From contig JAKFXV010000009.1 in the NCBI GenBank assembly GCA_021731205.1, positions 1-16,405 of the forward strand: a DNA stretch of 16,405 nucleotides, read 5' to 3'. This stretch comes from Nocardioides sp. (GTDB lineage Bacteria > Actinomycetota > Actinomycetes > Propionibacteriales > Nocardioidaceae). Positions within the stretch are counted from its first letter, which is position 1; the number at the start of each line of letters is the position of its first letter. The notes beneath the pieces are model-generated. The model made no database searches. It was not told where the DNA came from and was given only the letters and a program-made list of their open reading frames with translations. A program made the position numbers and the translations under genes. Positions 1 through 6,589 of this stretch are shown here, in pieces.

Positions 1-291
1 GAGCACGACACTGGCCGCCGCGTCGCGCACCTGATCGCTGGCCGCCTCCTCGACTACATCGAGTTCGACGATGGCTATGCCATTGCCAAGATGCGACCTC
101 CTGCCGAGATCCTCGGCAAGACCTTGGCCGCAGCCGCGGTTCGCCAGCGGTACGGCGTGACGATCGTCGGGCTCAAGCCGAAGGCGGGGGGCTTCGCCCA
201 CGCCGTTCCGGAGACGACCGTCGCGTCAGGAGACCTGATCATCGTCAGCGGCGCCCGCGCCAAGGTGGATACTTTCGCCGAGCTGCCCTGA
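1..291 (+). CDS. TrkA/KtrA-type potassium uptake regulatory subunit, C-terminal part
   Basis: Partial gene, open at the left edge; 96 codons remain before TGA at 289-291. The visible part matches the end of a Trk/Ktr cytosolic gating subunit. It starts with the linker that follows the nucleotide-binding RCK_N domain (GRRVAHLIAG, then LDYIEFDDGYAIAKM) and continues into an RCK_C (TrkA-C) domain with the pattern PPAEILGKTL, YGVTIVGLK and SGDLIIVSG. In this family the N-terminal half binds NAD(H) or ATP/ADP, and RCK_C binds small regulators such as c-di-AMP, together gating a TrkH/KtrB-type K+ channel in the membrane. The channel gene, if linked, would lie to the left of the window. The stop is 6 bases from the stop of the convergent nitrilase gene. 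The family call is firm; the exact subunit type (TrkA or KtrA) is not. Confidence 0.87.
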   Translation, partial: EHDTGRRVAHLIAGRLLDYIEFDDGYAIAKMRPPAEILGKTLAAAAVRQRYGVTIVGLKPKAGGFAHAVPETTVASGDLIIVSGARAKVDTFAELP

Positions 292-297
292 CCGGCG

Positions 298-1209
298 CTA
301 GTCCCTGGTCACCGTGAGCGACAGCACGTCCGGGCGAGCGTAGTGACCCGTCGGATCGAAGGCCCGCCGACCGGCGGCGATCAGGTCGAGGTCGAGAACC
401 GACATCACGGTTCCGGCCTCACCCACCAGCGGTCCGGCGAGGATCTGCCCGCCCGGAGCGACGATGGTGGAGTTGCCGCGCGACAGCAGATCCTCTGCAT
501 CGCCGTACAGGTCGGCGGCGCCCGGCAGGTCCCGCGGCACGTCGCATCCCCGGAGGAAGGCAGTGATGCCGACGACGAAGACCTGCCCCTCCTTGGCGAT
601 GTGCCGCAGCGTCGGCACCCACTCGTCACTGTTGTCCCAGGTCGGAGAGAGCAGGATGTCGATGCCTTGTTCGTAGAGCGCGGCTCGCGCCAGCGGCATG
701 TAGTTCTCCCAGCAGATCAGGGATCCGACCCGCACCCCGTCCATGTCGATGACTGTCAGCAGGGGTCCTTGGCCGTTGCCCCACACCAAGCGCTCTGCAC
801 CGGTGGCGATCAGCTTGCGGTGCACTCCGGCGATCTCACCACTGCGGTCGATGTAGACGACGGTGTTGTAGAGCGTGCCGCTGCCTGAGCGCTCGCTGAC
901 GCCCAGCGCCACCCACACTCCCGCCGCGGCGGCGGCTGCGCGTGCCTTGTCCAGGTCCGGGCCGACGACCTCGACCGACTGGTCCTGGAACCGGGCATAC
1001 CACTCCGCATCGCTCCACGGGCTTCGCCGCCACAGCCAGTCGGGGTAACCCGGCACGAAGGACTCCGGAAAGACCACAAGGTCTGCGCCCGCGGCGGCGG
1101 CGGACTTCACCTCGCGCCCGACGATGCCCAGGGTTCCCGCACGGTCGAGGTACGCCGGGGTCACCTGCACCGCCGCGACACTGAACGTTGAGTTGGGCTC
1201 GAGTCTCAT
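298..1209 (-). CDS. nitrilase-superfamily carbon-nitrogen hydrolase
   Basis: 303-residue complete member of the nitrilase (CN-hydrolase) superfamily, which hydrolyses nitriles or amides through a Glu-Lys-Cys triad. All three residues are visible: Glu49 in VVFPESFVPGYP, Lys132 in HRKLIATGAERLVWG, and nucleophile Cys166 in GSLICWENYMPLAR. The second conserved Glu is Glu139. The CWENYMPLAR block and the ERLVWG block are those of true nitrilases (branch 1) rather than omega-amidases or NAD synthetase domains. The usual proline in the K-L-x-P-T segment is Ala here (KLIATGAER). Length is slightly short for a microbial nitrilase (usually 310-360), with the C-terminal tail missing. The ATG is preceded by a strong AGGAGAA Shine-Dalgarno and so is well supported. 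A weak TAGGGT -10-like element lies at 1257-1262 on this strand. Substrate cannot be told from sequence. Confidence 0.9.
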   Translation of the reverse strand: MRLEPNSTFSVAAVQVTPAYLDRAGTLGIVGREVKSAAAAGADLVVFPESFVPGYPDWLWRRSPWSDAEWYARFQDQSVEVVGPDLDKARAAAAAAGVWVALGVSERSGSGTLYNTVVYIDRSGEIAGVHRKLIATGAERLVWGNGQGPLLTVIDMDGVRVGSLICWENYMPLARAALYEQGIDILLSPTWDNSDEWVPTLRHIAKEGQVFVVGITAFLRGCDVPRDLPGAADLYGDAEDLLSRGNSTIVAPGGQILAGPLVGEAGTVMSVLDLDLIAAGRRAFDPTGHYARPDVLSLTVTRD

Positions 1210-1341
1210 CAGTTCTCCTCAGGTTGTCCGGCAGTGGGGCCACCCACTCGTGGTGCACCCTAACCGGACGTTCATTTTCCGACTGACCTGTTAGTACGCA
1301 CTGATCCAGGCGTCGCGCCTTGGGCTGAGGCGCCGCTCCGG

Positions 1342-1356
1342 CACAATGGCCTCATG
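1342..1356 (+). promoter_or_regulatory. -10 element of a probable leaderless transcript
   Basis: CACAAT at 1342-1347 is followed by six bases and then the ATG at 1354. A TTGGGC at 1320-1325 lies 16 bases upstream as a possible -35. There is no Shine-Dalgarno in the six-base gap, so transcription probably starts at or next to the A of the ATG. Confidence 0.5.
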
Positions 1357-1977
1357 GTCAAGGCTGGCCCTAGGGTCACGGCGTCGGAGCCTCTGCGCTG
1401 GGTGCGCGGGGCCGTCCTGAGCGCCGTCGCATCCCTGGTCGGCATCAGTGCTCACGTCTATGCCGGGGGACTTCTGCCCGGTCCCGGGTTGATCGCCGGG
1501 TGCTATCTGGTGGGCGTCGTCATCGGCGTCGCATTGCTTGAAGGTCAGGCCTCACGCTTGCGCGTGGTGGCGTTGACCGTCGGCGGGCAGATGGCGATGC
1601 ACTCCGCGATGTCGCTCAGCGGTGGGCACATCGGCCAACCCGCGGGCGAGCCTGAGGGCTGGCAGGGACTGAGCTACGTGATAGAGCACCTGATCGCGGA
1701 TGCCTTGGCCGATCACGGGTTGATGACTCTGAGCCACATCGCGGCTGCAGCTGTCGTCGGGCTGTGGCTCGCCGCGGGGGAGCGGGCCCTCTGGACGTTG
1801 CTGTCGCTGGCCTTCGACTGCGTCATTGCACTCGTACGCCGTCCGTGGTTCGCGGCTTGCCTGCACCTTCCGGTGCTGCGTGTGGCCGCATCGATCGAGG
1901 TGGCCGCTCCGGCCGAACTCGACGCATGTGTTGGTGGTATCAGCAGGCGCGGTCCTCCGCTGCGCCTCGCCGCCTGA
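1354..1977 (+). CDS. histidine-containing small membrane protein next to copper genes
   Basis: 207-residue predicted integral membrane protein of no named family that I can assign. Hydrophobic segments lie near residues 19-37, 45-62, 70-88, 125-141 and 143-162, suggesting four to five helices. Histidines recur near membrane edges (His34, His83, His92, His112, His121, His128). The segment HIAAAAVVGLWLAAGERALW and the RRGPP tail recur, as I remember, in short actinobacterial membrane proteins encoded next to ycnI/copC genes. It is 91 bases ahead of ycnI on the same strand, so a role in copper handling or as a partner of the YcnI/CopCD pair is a context-based inference. The start is set by the -10 element six bases upstream. 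The reading frame is intact. Confidence 0.72.
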   Translation: MVKAGPRVTASEPLRWVRGAVLSAVASLVGISAHVYAGGLLPGPGLIAGCYLVGVVIGVALLEGQASRLRVVALTVGGQMAMHSAMSLSGGHIGQPAGEPEGWQGLSYVIEHLIADALADHGLMTLSHIAAAAVVGLWLAAGERALWTLLSLAFDCVIALVRRPWFAACLHLPVLRVAASIEVAAPAELDACVGGISRRGPPLRLAA

Positions 1978-2010
1978 GCCTTCGCTCGGCGGACTCCCAC
2001 TCACCACCTC

Positions 2011-2033
2011 GCCTGCACCGCACCGGTGCAGGC
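2011..2033. repeat. perfect inverted repeat before ycnI
   Basis: Arms GCCTGCACCG (2011-2020) and CGGTGCAGGC (2024-2033) are perfectly complementary around a 3-base centre. It lies 34 bases after the stop of the membrane-protein gene and 20 bases before the ycnI Shine-Dalgarno. No T-run follows. It could be a terminator or attenuator hairpin, or an operator for a copper-responsive regulator; the sequence alone does not decide. Confidence 0.6.
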
Positions 2034-2052
2034 ATTCACTCATGCGTCTTTC

Positions 2053-2058
2053 AAGGAG
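2053..2058 (+). promoter_or_regulatory. ribosome binding site fixing the ycnI start
   Basis: AAGGAG ends ten bases before the ATG at 2069. This favours that start over the in-frame ATG at 2042 and over far-upstream open frame reaching back to 1826, which would overlap the preceding gene and push the signal peptide inside the protein. Confidence 0.7.
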
Positions 2059-2068
2059 ATTCATCATC

Positions 2069-2782
2069 ATGTTGCTTCGAAACATTTCGCGCGCCTGCGC
2101 GCTCCCGGCTGCTGCCGCAGTCGTCGTCCTGTCCGCCGGTGCCGCCGGTGCGCACGTCACGATCTCACCGTCGGAAGGGGCCGCTGGCTCCTACACGGTG
2201 CTCACGGCGAGCGTGCCGCACGGCTGCGACGGATCACCCACAACCAAGGTCGCCATCCAACTGCCTGAGCAGTTGCTGTCGATCACGCCGACTCGCAACC
2301 CGTTGTGGGAGGTGGAGAAGGTCATGGTCGCGCTTGACGAACCCGTCACTGACGCGCATGGCAACGAGGTCACCGAACGGGTCGGTCAGGTCGTCTACAC
2401 GGCCAAGACGCCGTTGCCCGAGGGGTATCGCGATGCCTTCGAGCTCTCCCTCCAGGTGCCCGACGTGGCAGGCGAGACCCTGGTCTTCCCCGTGATCCAG
2501 ACGTGCGCCAAGGGCGAAACCGCCTGGGTCGAGGTTGCTGCCGAGGGCAGCACCGAGGAGTTGGCCAAGCCTGCGCCGACGTTGACAGTCCTGCCTGCCG
2601 AGGGCGACGGACACGGCGGAGGAGCGGACGAGGCCAGCGCTGAGACGGAGGTCGAGCCGGCCGCGGCGGAGCCTGCCGACGACGGGGGCACCAACACCCT
2701 TGGTGCCGCCGGGCTCATCGCCGGTCTCCTCGGCTTGGGTGCCGGCGGTGCCGCGTTGATGCGGAGCCGACAGGGCTCGTGA
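2069..2782 (+). CDS. ycnI: YcnI-like (DUF1775) exported copper-binding protein
   Basis: 237 residues from the ATG chosen by its Shine-Dalgarno. A signal peptide covers residues 1-28 with AGA cleavage, leaving His29 at the mature N terminus (AHVTISP). This is the arrangement by which DUF1775 proteins hold Cu(II) through the N-terminal amine and imidazole. The DUF1775 domain spans about 29-165, with Cys53 and Cys146 as a probable disulfide and a conserved Trp153 (GETAWVEV). A Glu/Ala/Asp-rich linker (about 175-210) leads to a single C-terminal membrane helix near 210-230 and a short basic tail, so the protein is anchored on the outer face of the membrane. The next gene starts inside its stop codon. 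Family and location are clear. The role as copper chaperone or copper-uptake partner is known for B. subtilis YcnI and is inferred here. Confidence 0.92.
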   Translation: MLLRNISRACALPAAAAVVVLSAGAAGAHVTISPSEGAAGSYTVLTASVPHGCDGSPTTKVAIQLPEQLLSITPTRNPLWEVEKVMVALDEPVTDAHGNEVTERVGQVVYTAKTPLPEGYRDAFELSLQVPDVAGETLVFPVIQTCAKGETAWVEVAAEGSTEELAKPAPTLTVLPAEGDGHGGGADEASAETEVEPAAAEPADDGGTNTLGAAGLIAGLLGLGAGGAALMRSRQGS

Positions 2783-4455
2783 TTCACGGCCTGATCGGCC
2801 GGCGAGGGCGAGCCATCCGGCTCGTTCTCGCCGGCTGGGCGGTGGTGACCAGCGTCGTACTGCTTGCCCCACCCGCGGGAGCGCACGCGGCGCTGGTCTC
2901 CACTGATCCGGCCGAGGGCACGGTCCTGGCCGAGTCGCCGGCCCAGCTCACGCTCACCTTCAACGAGCCGGTGACGCTGGCAGCGTCCTCCACGACGTTG
3001 TACGACGCCGCCGGCGACGGCATCGACGCCCCAGCCCGATCCGTGGACGAGCAAGTCGTCGTAACGCCCGCGGGGAGGCTTGGGGACGGCACCTATGTGT
3101 TGGTCTATCGGGTGATCTCGGCCGACGGGCACCCCATCGCGGGCTCGCTCAGCTTCTCGGTCGGAACTCCTAGCGAGAGCGTGGTCAGCATCGACACGTC
3201 GGGCACAGACCCCGCCGTGCGCGCGGTCCATGGTGCCCTCCAGGGCGCGACCTACCTTGGCCTGCTGCTCGCCTCCGGTCTGGTCGCGTTCGTGGTGGTC
3301 CTCCTGCCACGCAGGGAGGAGTGGGCGGACGTTCAAACGACCCTGGTTCGGCTGGTGCGCGGTGGGGCGATCCTCGGAGCGATCGCCGTCGTGGGGTTGG
3401 TGCCGGTGTCGGTGGCCTACCAACAAGGTCTCGCGCTGGGCGGGGTGCTGAGTGGCGCGTCGTGGACGTCGTGGCTCTCCGAGGACGGGTTGATGTCAGG
3501 GCTGGTCGCCGGGGGTCTGCTGGTCGCCGCGATCACGGTGCCGCGTCGCCCTGGACCACTGCGTGCGTCGGGCATCGTCGCTCTCGATGCCGCACTGGTC
3601 GCGCTCGCGGCCCCTGTGCTCGTGGGGCACACCCGCGCGTTCGGCCCGACGTGGCTGGTGGTGTCCAGCGACGTCGTCCACCTGCTGGCCGGTGCGATCT
3701 GGTTCGGTGGCCTTGTCGGACTGGCGGTGTGCGTCCGCCGCGCGACAGCCGATGCCTCGGGCATCGCGACCGTGCTGGCCCGGTTCTCCACCGTCGCCGC
3801 CGGGTCGTTGCTGTTGGTCGCGGCGGCCGGCGGACTGTTGGGATGGCGAATCCTGGGTTCGTGGTCGGCGCTCACCGGCACGTCGTACGGCGTGCTGTTG
3901 CTGATCAAGGTCGGCATCGTCGCGGGGGTCGCGGCAGTCGCCGGCTGGAATCGGTTCCGGCTGCTGCCCGCCGTCCAGCACGCCATCTTCGACGGCGACG
4001 CATCCGCCCCGTCGCGGTTCGGTCGGACGGTCCGCCTCGAGGCCCTGGGTTTGCTCGTCGTGGTGCTACTGACGGGGTTCTTGGTCAACACCGTCCCCGT
4101 CGAGGATGCGACCGCGATCACCGCGCGACCCGGCACGACGATGGTCGACGGCGAGGTCGGTGGTGTGCGCGTGCTGGCGCATCTGGATCCGGCCGCTGTC
4201 GGCCCCAACACGATCCAGGTCCGACTGGAGACTGCCGCAGGGGAGGCGCTGCTGCCGTACGCCCCTCCCGTGATCACGCTGGCGTCGGAGTCGGTTTCCC
4301 TGGACGCCCCGGCCCCCACCGAACTGACGTCCGCAGAGTTCGAGACCGAGGTCGTCATCCCGACCGCCGGGGACTATCGGCTGCGGGTCAGCGTCCGGGT
4401 GGACGAGTTCACGAACCCCGTCGTGGATCTGCCGGTCTATGTAGCCGGCCGCTGA
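2779..4455 (+). CDS. CopC-CopD fusion copper resistance/uptake protein
   Basis: 558 residues starting at GTG 2779 and overlapping the ycnI stop (GTGA), so the two are probably translationally coupled. Residues 1-35 are a signal peptide (PPAGA cleavage) that exposes His36, the usual Cu(II) ligand of CopC. The CopC cupredoxin-like domain runs to about 130 and has the second site motif SADGHPIAG (Asp116, His118). Residues 155-440 hold about eight membrane helices of the CopD family, including SSDVVHLLAGAIWFGGLVGL. Residues 450-558 form a soluble beta-rich tail (VGPNTIQVRLE) resembling the YtkA/FixH-like extension seen in actinobacterial CopD proteins. CopCD moves copper across the cytoplasmic membrane. 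Whether it serves uptake for cuproenzymes or tolerance is not shown by sequence. No adjacent CsoR/CopY regulator gene is present. Confidence 0.93.
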   Translation: MIHGLIGRRGRAIRLVLAGWAVVTSVVLLAPPAGAHAALVSTDPAEGTVLAESPAQLTLTFNEPVTLAASSTTLYDAAGDGIDAPARSVDEQVVVTPAGRLGDGTYVLVYRVISADGHPIAGSLSFSVGTPSESVVSIDTSGTDPAVRAVHGALQGATYLGLLLASGLVAFVVVLLPRREEWADVQTTLVRLVRGGAILGAIAVVGLVPVSVAYQQGLALGGVLSGASWTSWLSEDGLMSGLVAGGLLVAAITVPRRPGPLRASGIVALDAALVALAAPVLVGHTRAFGPTWLVVSSDVVHLLAGAIWFGGLVGLAVCVRRATADASGIATVLARFSTVAAGSLLLVAAAGGLLGWRILGSWSALTGTSYGVLLLIKVGIVAGVAAVAGWNRFRLLPAVQHAIFDGDASAPSRFGRTVRLEALGLLVVVLLTGFLVNTVPVEDATAITARPGTTMVDGEVGGVRVLAHLDPAAVGPNTIQVRLETAAGEALLPYAPPVITLASESVSLDAPAPTELTSAEFETEVVIPTAGDYRLRVSVRVDEFTNPVVDLPVYVAGR

Positions 4456-4477
4456 GGCCTCGGGACCAACGGCCGCA

Positions 4478-4501
4478 GGTAACGGCCCGATTGGCCGTAC
4501 C
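4478..4501 (+). terminator. possible hairpin terminator after copCD
   Basis: GGTA-A-CGGCC (4478-4487) can pair with GGCCGTACC (4493-4501): nine pairs, one bulged A and a five-base loop, 23 bases after the copCD stop. No T tract follows, as is common in high-GC actinobacteria, so it is only a candidate. Confidence 0.35.
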
Positions 4502-4566
4502 CGGCCTCCAGCAAGCGCACCTAGCGTCGGTGGCGACCGGACCCGCCGTCAGCGAGGAGGAGCGCC

Positions 4567-5007
4567 ATGGACGTCACCAGTCCCGTGGAGATATTGGGTG
4601 TCCACGAATGCTGGAGCCTGATTGAGCACGAGGAGTTCGGGCGCCTCGCCTATCGGCTCGTGGATGAGGTGCACATCGTGCCGATCAACTTCCTGGTCGA
4701 TCACCGCTCGGTGCTCTTCAGAACCTCCTCAGGCAACAAGCTGCTCGCGGCCGCGCTGCACTCCGACGTGGCGCTCGAAGTGGACTGGCACGACCAGCGC
4801 TCGGCCTGGTCGGTCGTCGTCCGTGGTCGGCTGCATCGTTTGGCTGAGGCCCAACAGCATCGAGTCGACCAGCTCCCGTTGAGATCCTGGGTGCCCACCC
4901 TGAAGTACGACGTGATCGAACTGGTCCCGGAGGTCGTGACCGGTCGCATGTTCCACCTGGATCGACCCGAGGCGGGTACGAACGACAGGACGGCGCCATT
5001 CGCGTGA
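4567..5007 (+). CDS. pyridoxamine-5'-phosphate-oxidase-family (PPOX class) flavin-binding protein
   Basis: 146-residue single-domain split-barrel protein of the PPOX/FMN-binding type common in actinobacteria. Visible motifs in order: ECWSLI (14-19), FGRLAY (24-29), VHIVPINF (35-42), the substrate/flavin-phosphate strand VLFRTSSGNKLLAA (49-62) and W-SVVVRGRLHRL (81-92). These match the short Nim-like/Rv-type proteins that bind FMN or F420 and reduce small substrates. It is not PdxH, which is longer and has other motifs. AGGAGG at 4555-4560, six bases before the ATG, fixes the start, and TAGCGT at 4522-4527 could be its -10. It stands alone between copCD and the sulfotransferase. The cofactor (FMN, F420 or haem) and substrate are not readable. 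Confidence 0.85.
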   Translation: MDVTSPVEILGVHECWSLIEHEEFGRLAYRLVDEVHIVPINFLVDHRSVLFRTSSGNKLLAAALHSDVALEVDWHDQRSAWSVVVRGRLHRLAEAQQHRVDQLPLRSWVPTLKYDVIELVPEVVTGRMFHLDRPEAGTNDRTAPFA

Positions 5008-5069
5008 TCGGCTCGCAAGATCTCAACGTCGACGGGTCCAGCCCGGAAGGTCGCTGATAACGCGCGGGC

Positions 5070-6068
5070 GTGTCCGTCCTGGTCCTGATCACCGGCGTCG
5101 GCCGCAGCGGAACCAGCACCATGGCAGGCACCATGCACCACCTCGGGCTCTCGGTTCCCGGACCCCATCTGAAGAGCAACGAGTCCAATCCGCGCGGCTT
5201 CTTCGAGAACCGATGGTCGGTCCGGTTTCACAACGAGCTCAACGCGCGCGCTGGGGTCAACCTCTTCGACAGCCGTCCGCATGCCCTGAGACTCGTCCAA
5301 GACACCGTCACCGCGCGGGATAGGCAACGGCTACGCCGCTTCCTTGCCAAGCACGCCGCGGACCAGGTCGTGGTGAAGGATCCGCGCACCGCGTTCACGC
5401 AGCGGCTGTGGCGGGAGGAGGCGGCCGCGGTCGGGCTCGATATCGGCTACGTCTGCATGCTTCGGCACCCAGCCGAGGTGGTGGGCAGCCGCACGACGTA
5501 CTACGGGGCGAAGAACCCCGGTGACGTGCGGGCCTATCAGATATCGAACGTCGCCCGGTGGATCAATGCAACGCTGATCAGCGAGCGTGAGACCAGGGGC
5601 GGGCCCCGTTCGTTCGTGCCGTACGTCGAGCTGCTTGCGGACTGGCGAACCGTGATGGGCAAGGTCGGCCTCAACCTCGGGCTCACCTACAACGCGGATC
5701 TCGCCGCGAGCGAGAAGCACCCGGTCGACGACTTCATCGAGCCGTCGCTAAGACGGCACGCGCCTACGTGGGCAGACATGTCGATCCCGAGCGACCTCGC
5801 CGCCCTCGCTGAGGACGTGTGGGGGAGTGTCACTGATCTCGCCGCTGCAGACGACGTTCACGCGGATGCCTCGCGACGACTGGACGACCTTTCGGCTCGG
5901 TATGCCCAGTTGCTGGCCGATGACTCCGCTGTCTGTAGCGACCTCATCGCCGAGGCACGGGCCGCCGTGGGCCGTGACCGGCCCGACCCCGCCGACCTCA
6001 CCGATCGCGAGGTGGTGGCCGCTGCCGTGGCCAGGCTGCGCCATCGAGTACGCCGCGGGCGATCCTGA
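5070..6068 (+). CDS. sulfotransferase-family protein
   Basis: 332-residue P-loop protein of the PAPS-dependent sulfotransferase type. The 5'-phosphosulfate loop is GVGRSGTSTMAG (9-20). A KDPR motif lies at 103-106, typical of this bacterial subgroup. The 3'-phosphate-binding segment is CMLRHPAEVVGSR (129-141), with Arg132 and Ser140 as the expected contacts. The enzyme would move sulfate from PAPS to a hydroxyl on an unknown acceptor. The C-terminal 60-70 residues are charged, probably helical and not conserved. No PAPS-synthesis or glycan genes are next to it. The GTG start puts the P-loop at the usual N-terminal position but lacks a nearby Shine-Dalgarno. GATAAC at 5056-5061 could be a -10 of a leaderless message. 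Some proteins of this group are annotated only as P-loop 'sulfotransferase family' without proven activity. Confidence 0.82.
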   Translation: MSVLVLITGVGRSGTSTMAGTMHHLGLSVPGPHLKSNESNPRGFFENRWSVRFHNELNARAGVNLFDSRPHALRLVQDTVTARDRQRLRRFLAKHAADQVVVKDPRTAFTQRLWREEAAAVGLDIGYVCMLRHPAEVVGSRTTYYGAKNPGDVRAYQISNVARWINATLISERETRGGPRSFVPYVELLADWRTVMGKVGLNLGLTYNADLAASEKHPVDDFIEPSLRRHAPTWADMSIPSDLAALAEDVWGSVTDLAAADDVHADASRRLDDLSARYAQLLADDSAVCSDLIAEARAAVGRDRPDPADLTDREVVAAAVARLRHRVRRGRS

Positions 6069-6154
6069 GCAGCGTTTTGCCGGGTTCGTCGCGCTTTGTG
6101 GTGTCTATGGCGTACGTGGTGCGACACAGCCTCCACAAACCCAAATGGTGATGC

Positions 6155-6229
6155 TGGTGGGCGATACTGGGTTTGAACCAGTGACCTCTTCCGTGTCAAG
6201 GAAGCGCGCTACCACTGCGCCAATCGCCC
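6155..6229 (-). tRNA. tRNA-Val (anticodon GAC)
   Basis: Complete cloverleaf on the minus strand: acceptor GGGCGAT/ATCGCCC, D-stem GCGC/GCGC, anticodon loop TTGACAC (GAC, Val), T-arm ACTGG-TTCAAAC-CCAGT, discriminator A73. CCA is encoded in the DNA (6155-6157), unlike the other three tRNAs in the window. It is the last gene of the Gly-Cys-Val cluster. Confidence 0.97.
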
Positions 6230-6274
6230 CAGGAACTTCCCCGGGAATTCAGGGTTCCAATCTGGTGAAGCTCG

Positions 6275-6345
6275 AGGTGGGTACGGGATTTGAACCCGTG
6301 TACACGGATTTGCAGTCCGTTGCCTCGCCTCTCGGCCAACCCACC
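6275..6345 (-). tRNA. tRNA-Cys (anticodon GCA)
   Basis: 71-base cloverleaf: acceptor GGTGGGT/ACCCACC, anticodon loop CTGCAAA (GCA, Cys), and U73 discriminator, which is the identity base of tRNA-Cys. CCA is not encoded. It is the middle gene of the Gly-Cys-Val cluster, 28 bases downstream of tRNA-Gly. Confidence 0.97.
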
Positions 6346-6373
6346 GCGGATGGGTCCGCCGAGACCCTCTCCG

Positions 6374-6446
6374 AGCGGACGACGAGGCTCGAACTCGCGA
6401 CCTCAACCTTGGCAAGGTTGCGCTCTACCAACTGAGCTACGTCCGC
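6374..6446 (-). tRNA. tRNA-Gly (anticodon GCC)
   Basis: 73-base cloverleaf: acceptor GCGGACG/CGTCCGC, D-arm with GCTC/GAGC, anticodon loop TTGCCAA (GCC, Gly), T-arm GCGAG-TTCGAGC-CTCGT with one wobble-type end, discriminator U73. CCA is not encoded. It is the first gene of the cluster, about 32 bases after the predicted transcription start. Confidence 0.96.
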
Positions 6447-6484
6447 CTGCAACGACCGACCTGACGACCGGCAGCGCGGGTTGA

Positions 6485-6512
6485 ACAGTAGCCGATGCCC
6501 AGGGGGGCGCAA
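6485..6512 (-). promoter_or_regulatory. promoter of the Gly-Cys-Val tRNA cluster
   Basis: On the minus strand TTGCGC (6512-6507) and TACTGT (6490-6485) are 16 bases apart and fit a housekeeping sigma-70-type promoter. It is the only such pair in the 140-base divergent region before tRNA-Gly. Confidence 0.6.
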
Positions 6513-6574
6513 AATCCGACAGGGCCGGTGTACGCCGCGTCCGAGGCGTCGCTCCCAGGGGTGTCACGCACTCC

Positions 6575-6589
6575 TAGAGTGACCCCATG
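6575..6589 (+). promoter_or_regulatory. -10 element of a probable leaderless transcript
   Basis: TAGAGT at 6575-6580, then six bases, then the ATG at 6587. No Shine-Dalgarno is present. No clear -35 is seen. The promoter is divergent from the tRNA promoter about 65 bases away. Confidence 0.6.

Noticed and set aside
4567..5007. PdxH (pyridoxamine phosphate oxidase) linked to the pdxS/pdxT genes
   Set aside because: The protein is about 60-70 residues too short and lacks the PdxH C-terminal dimerisation segment. It is a general PPOX-class protein.
6069..6154. Inverted repeat TTTGTGG-TGTC (6095-6105) with GACA...CCACAAA (6123-6139) as terminator between the sulfotransferase and tRNA genes
   Set aside because: The arms are interrupted by a six-base bulge, the loop is 17 bases and no T tract follows on either strand.
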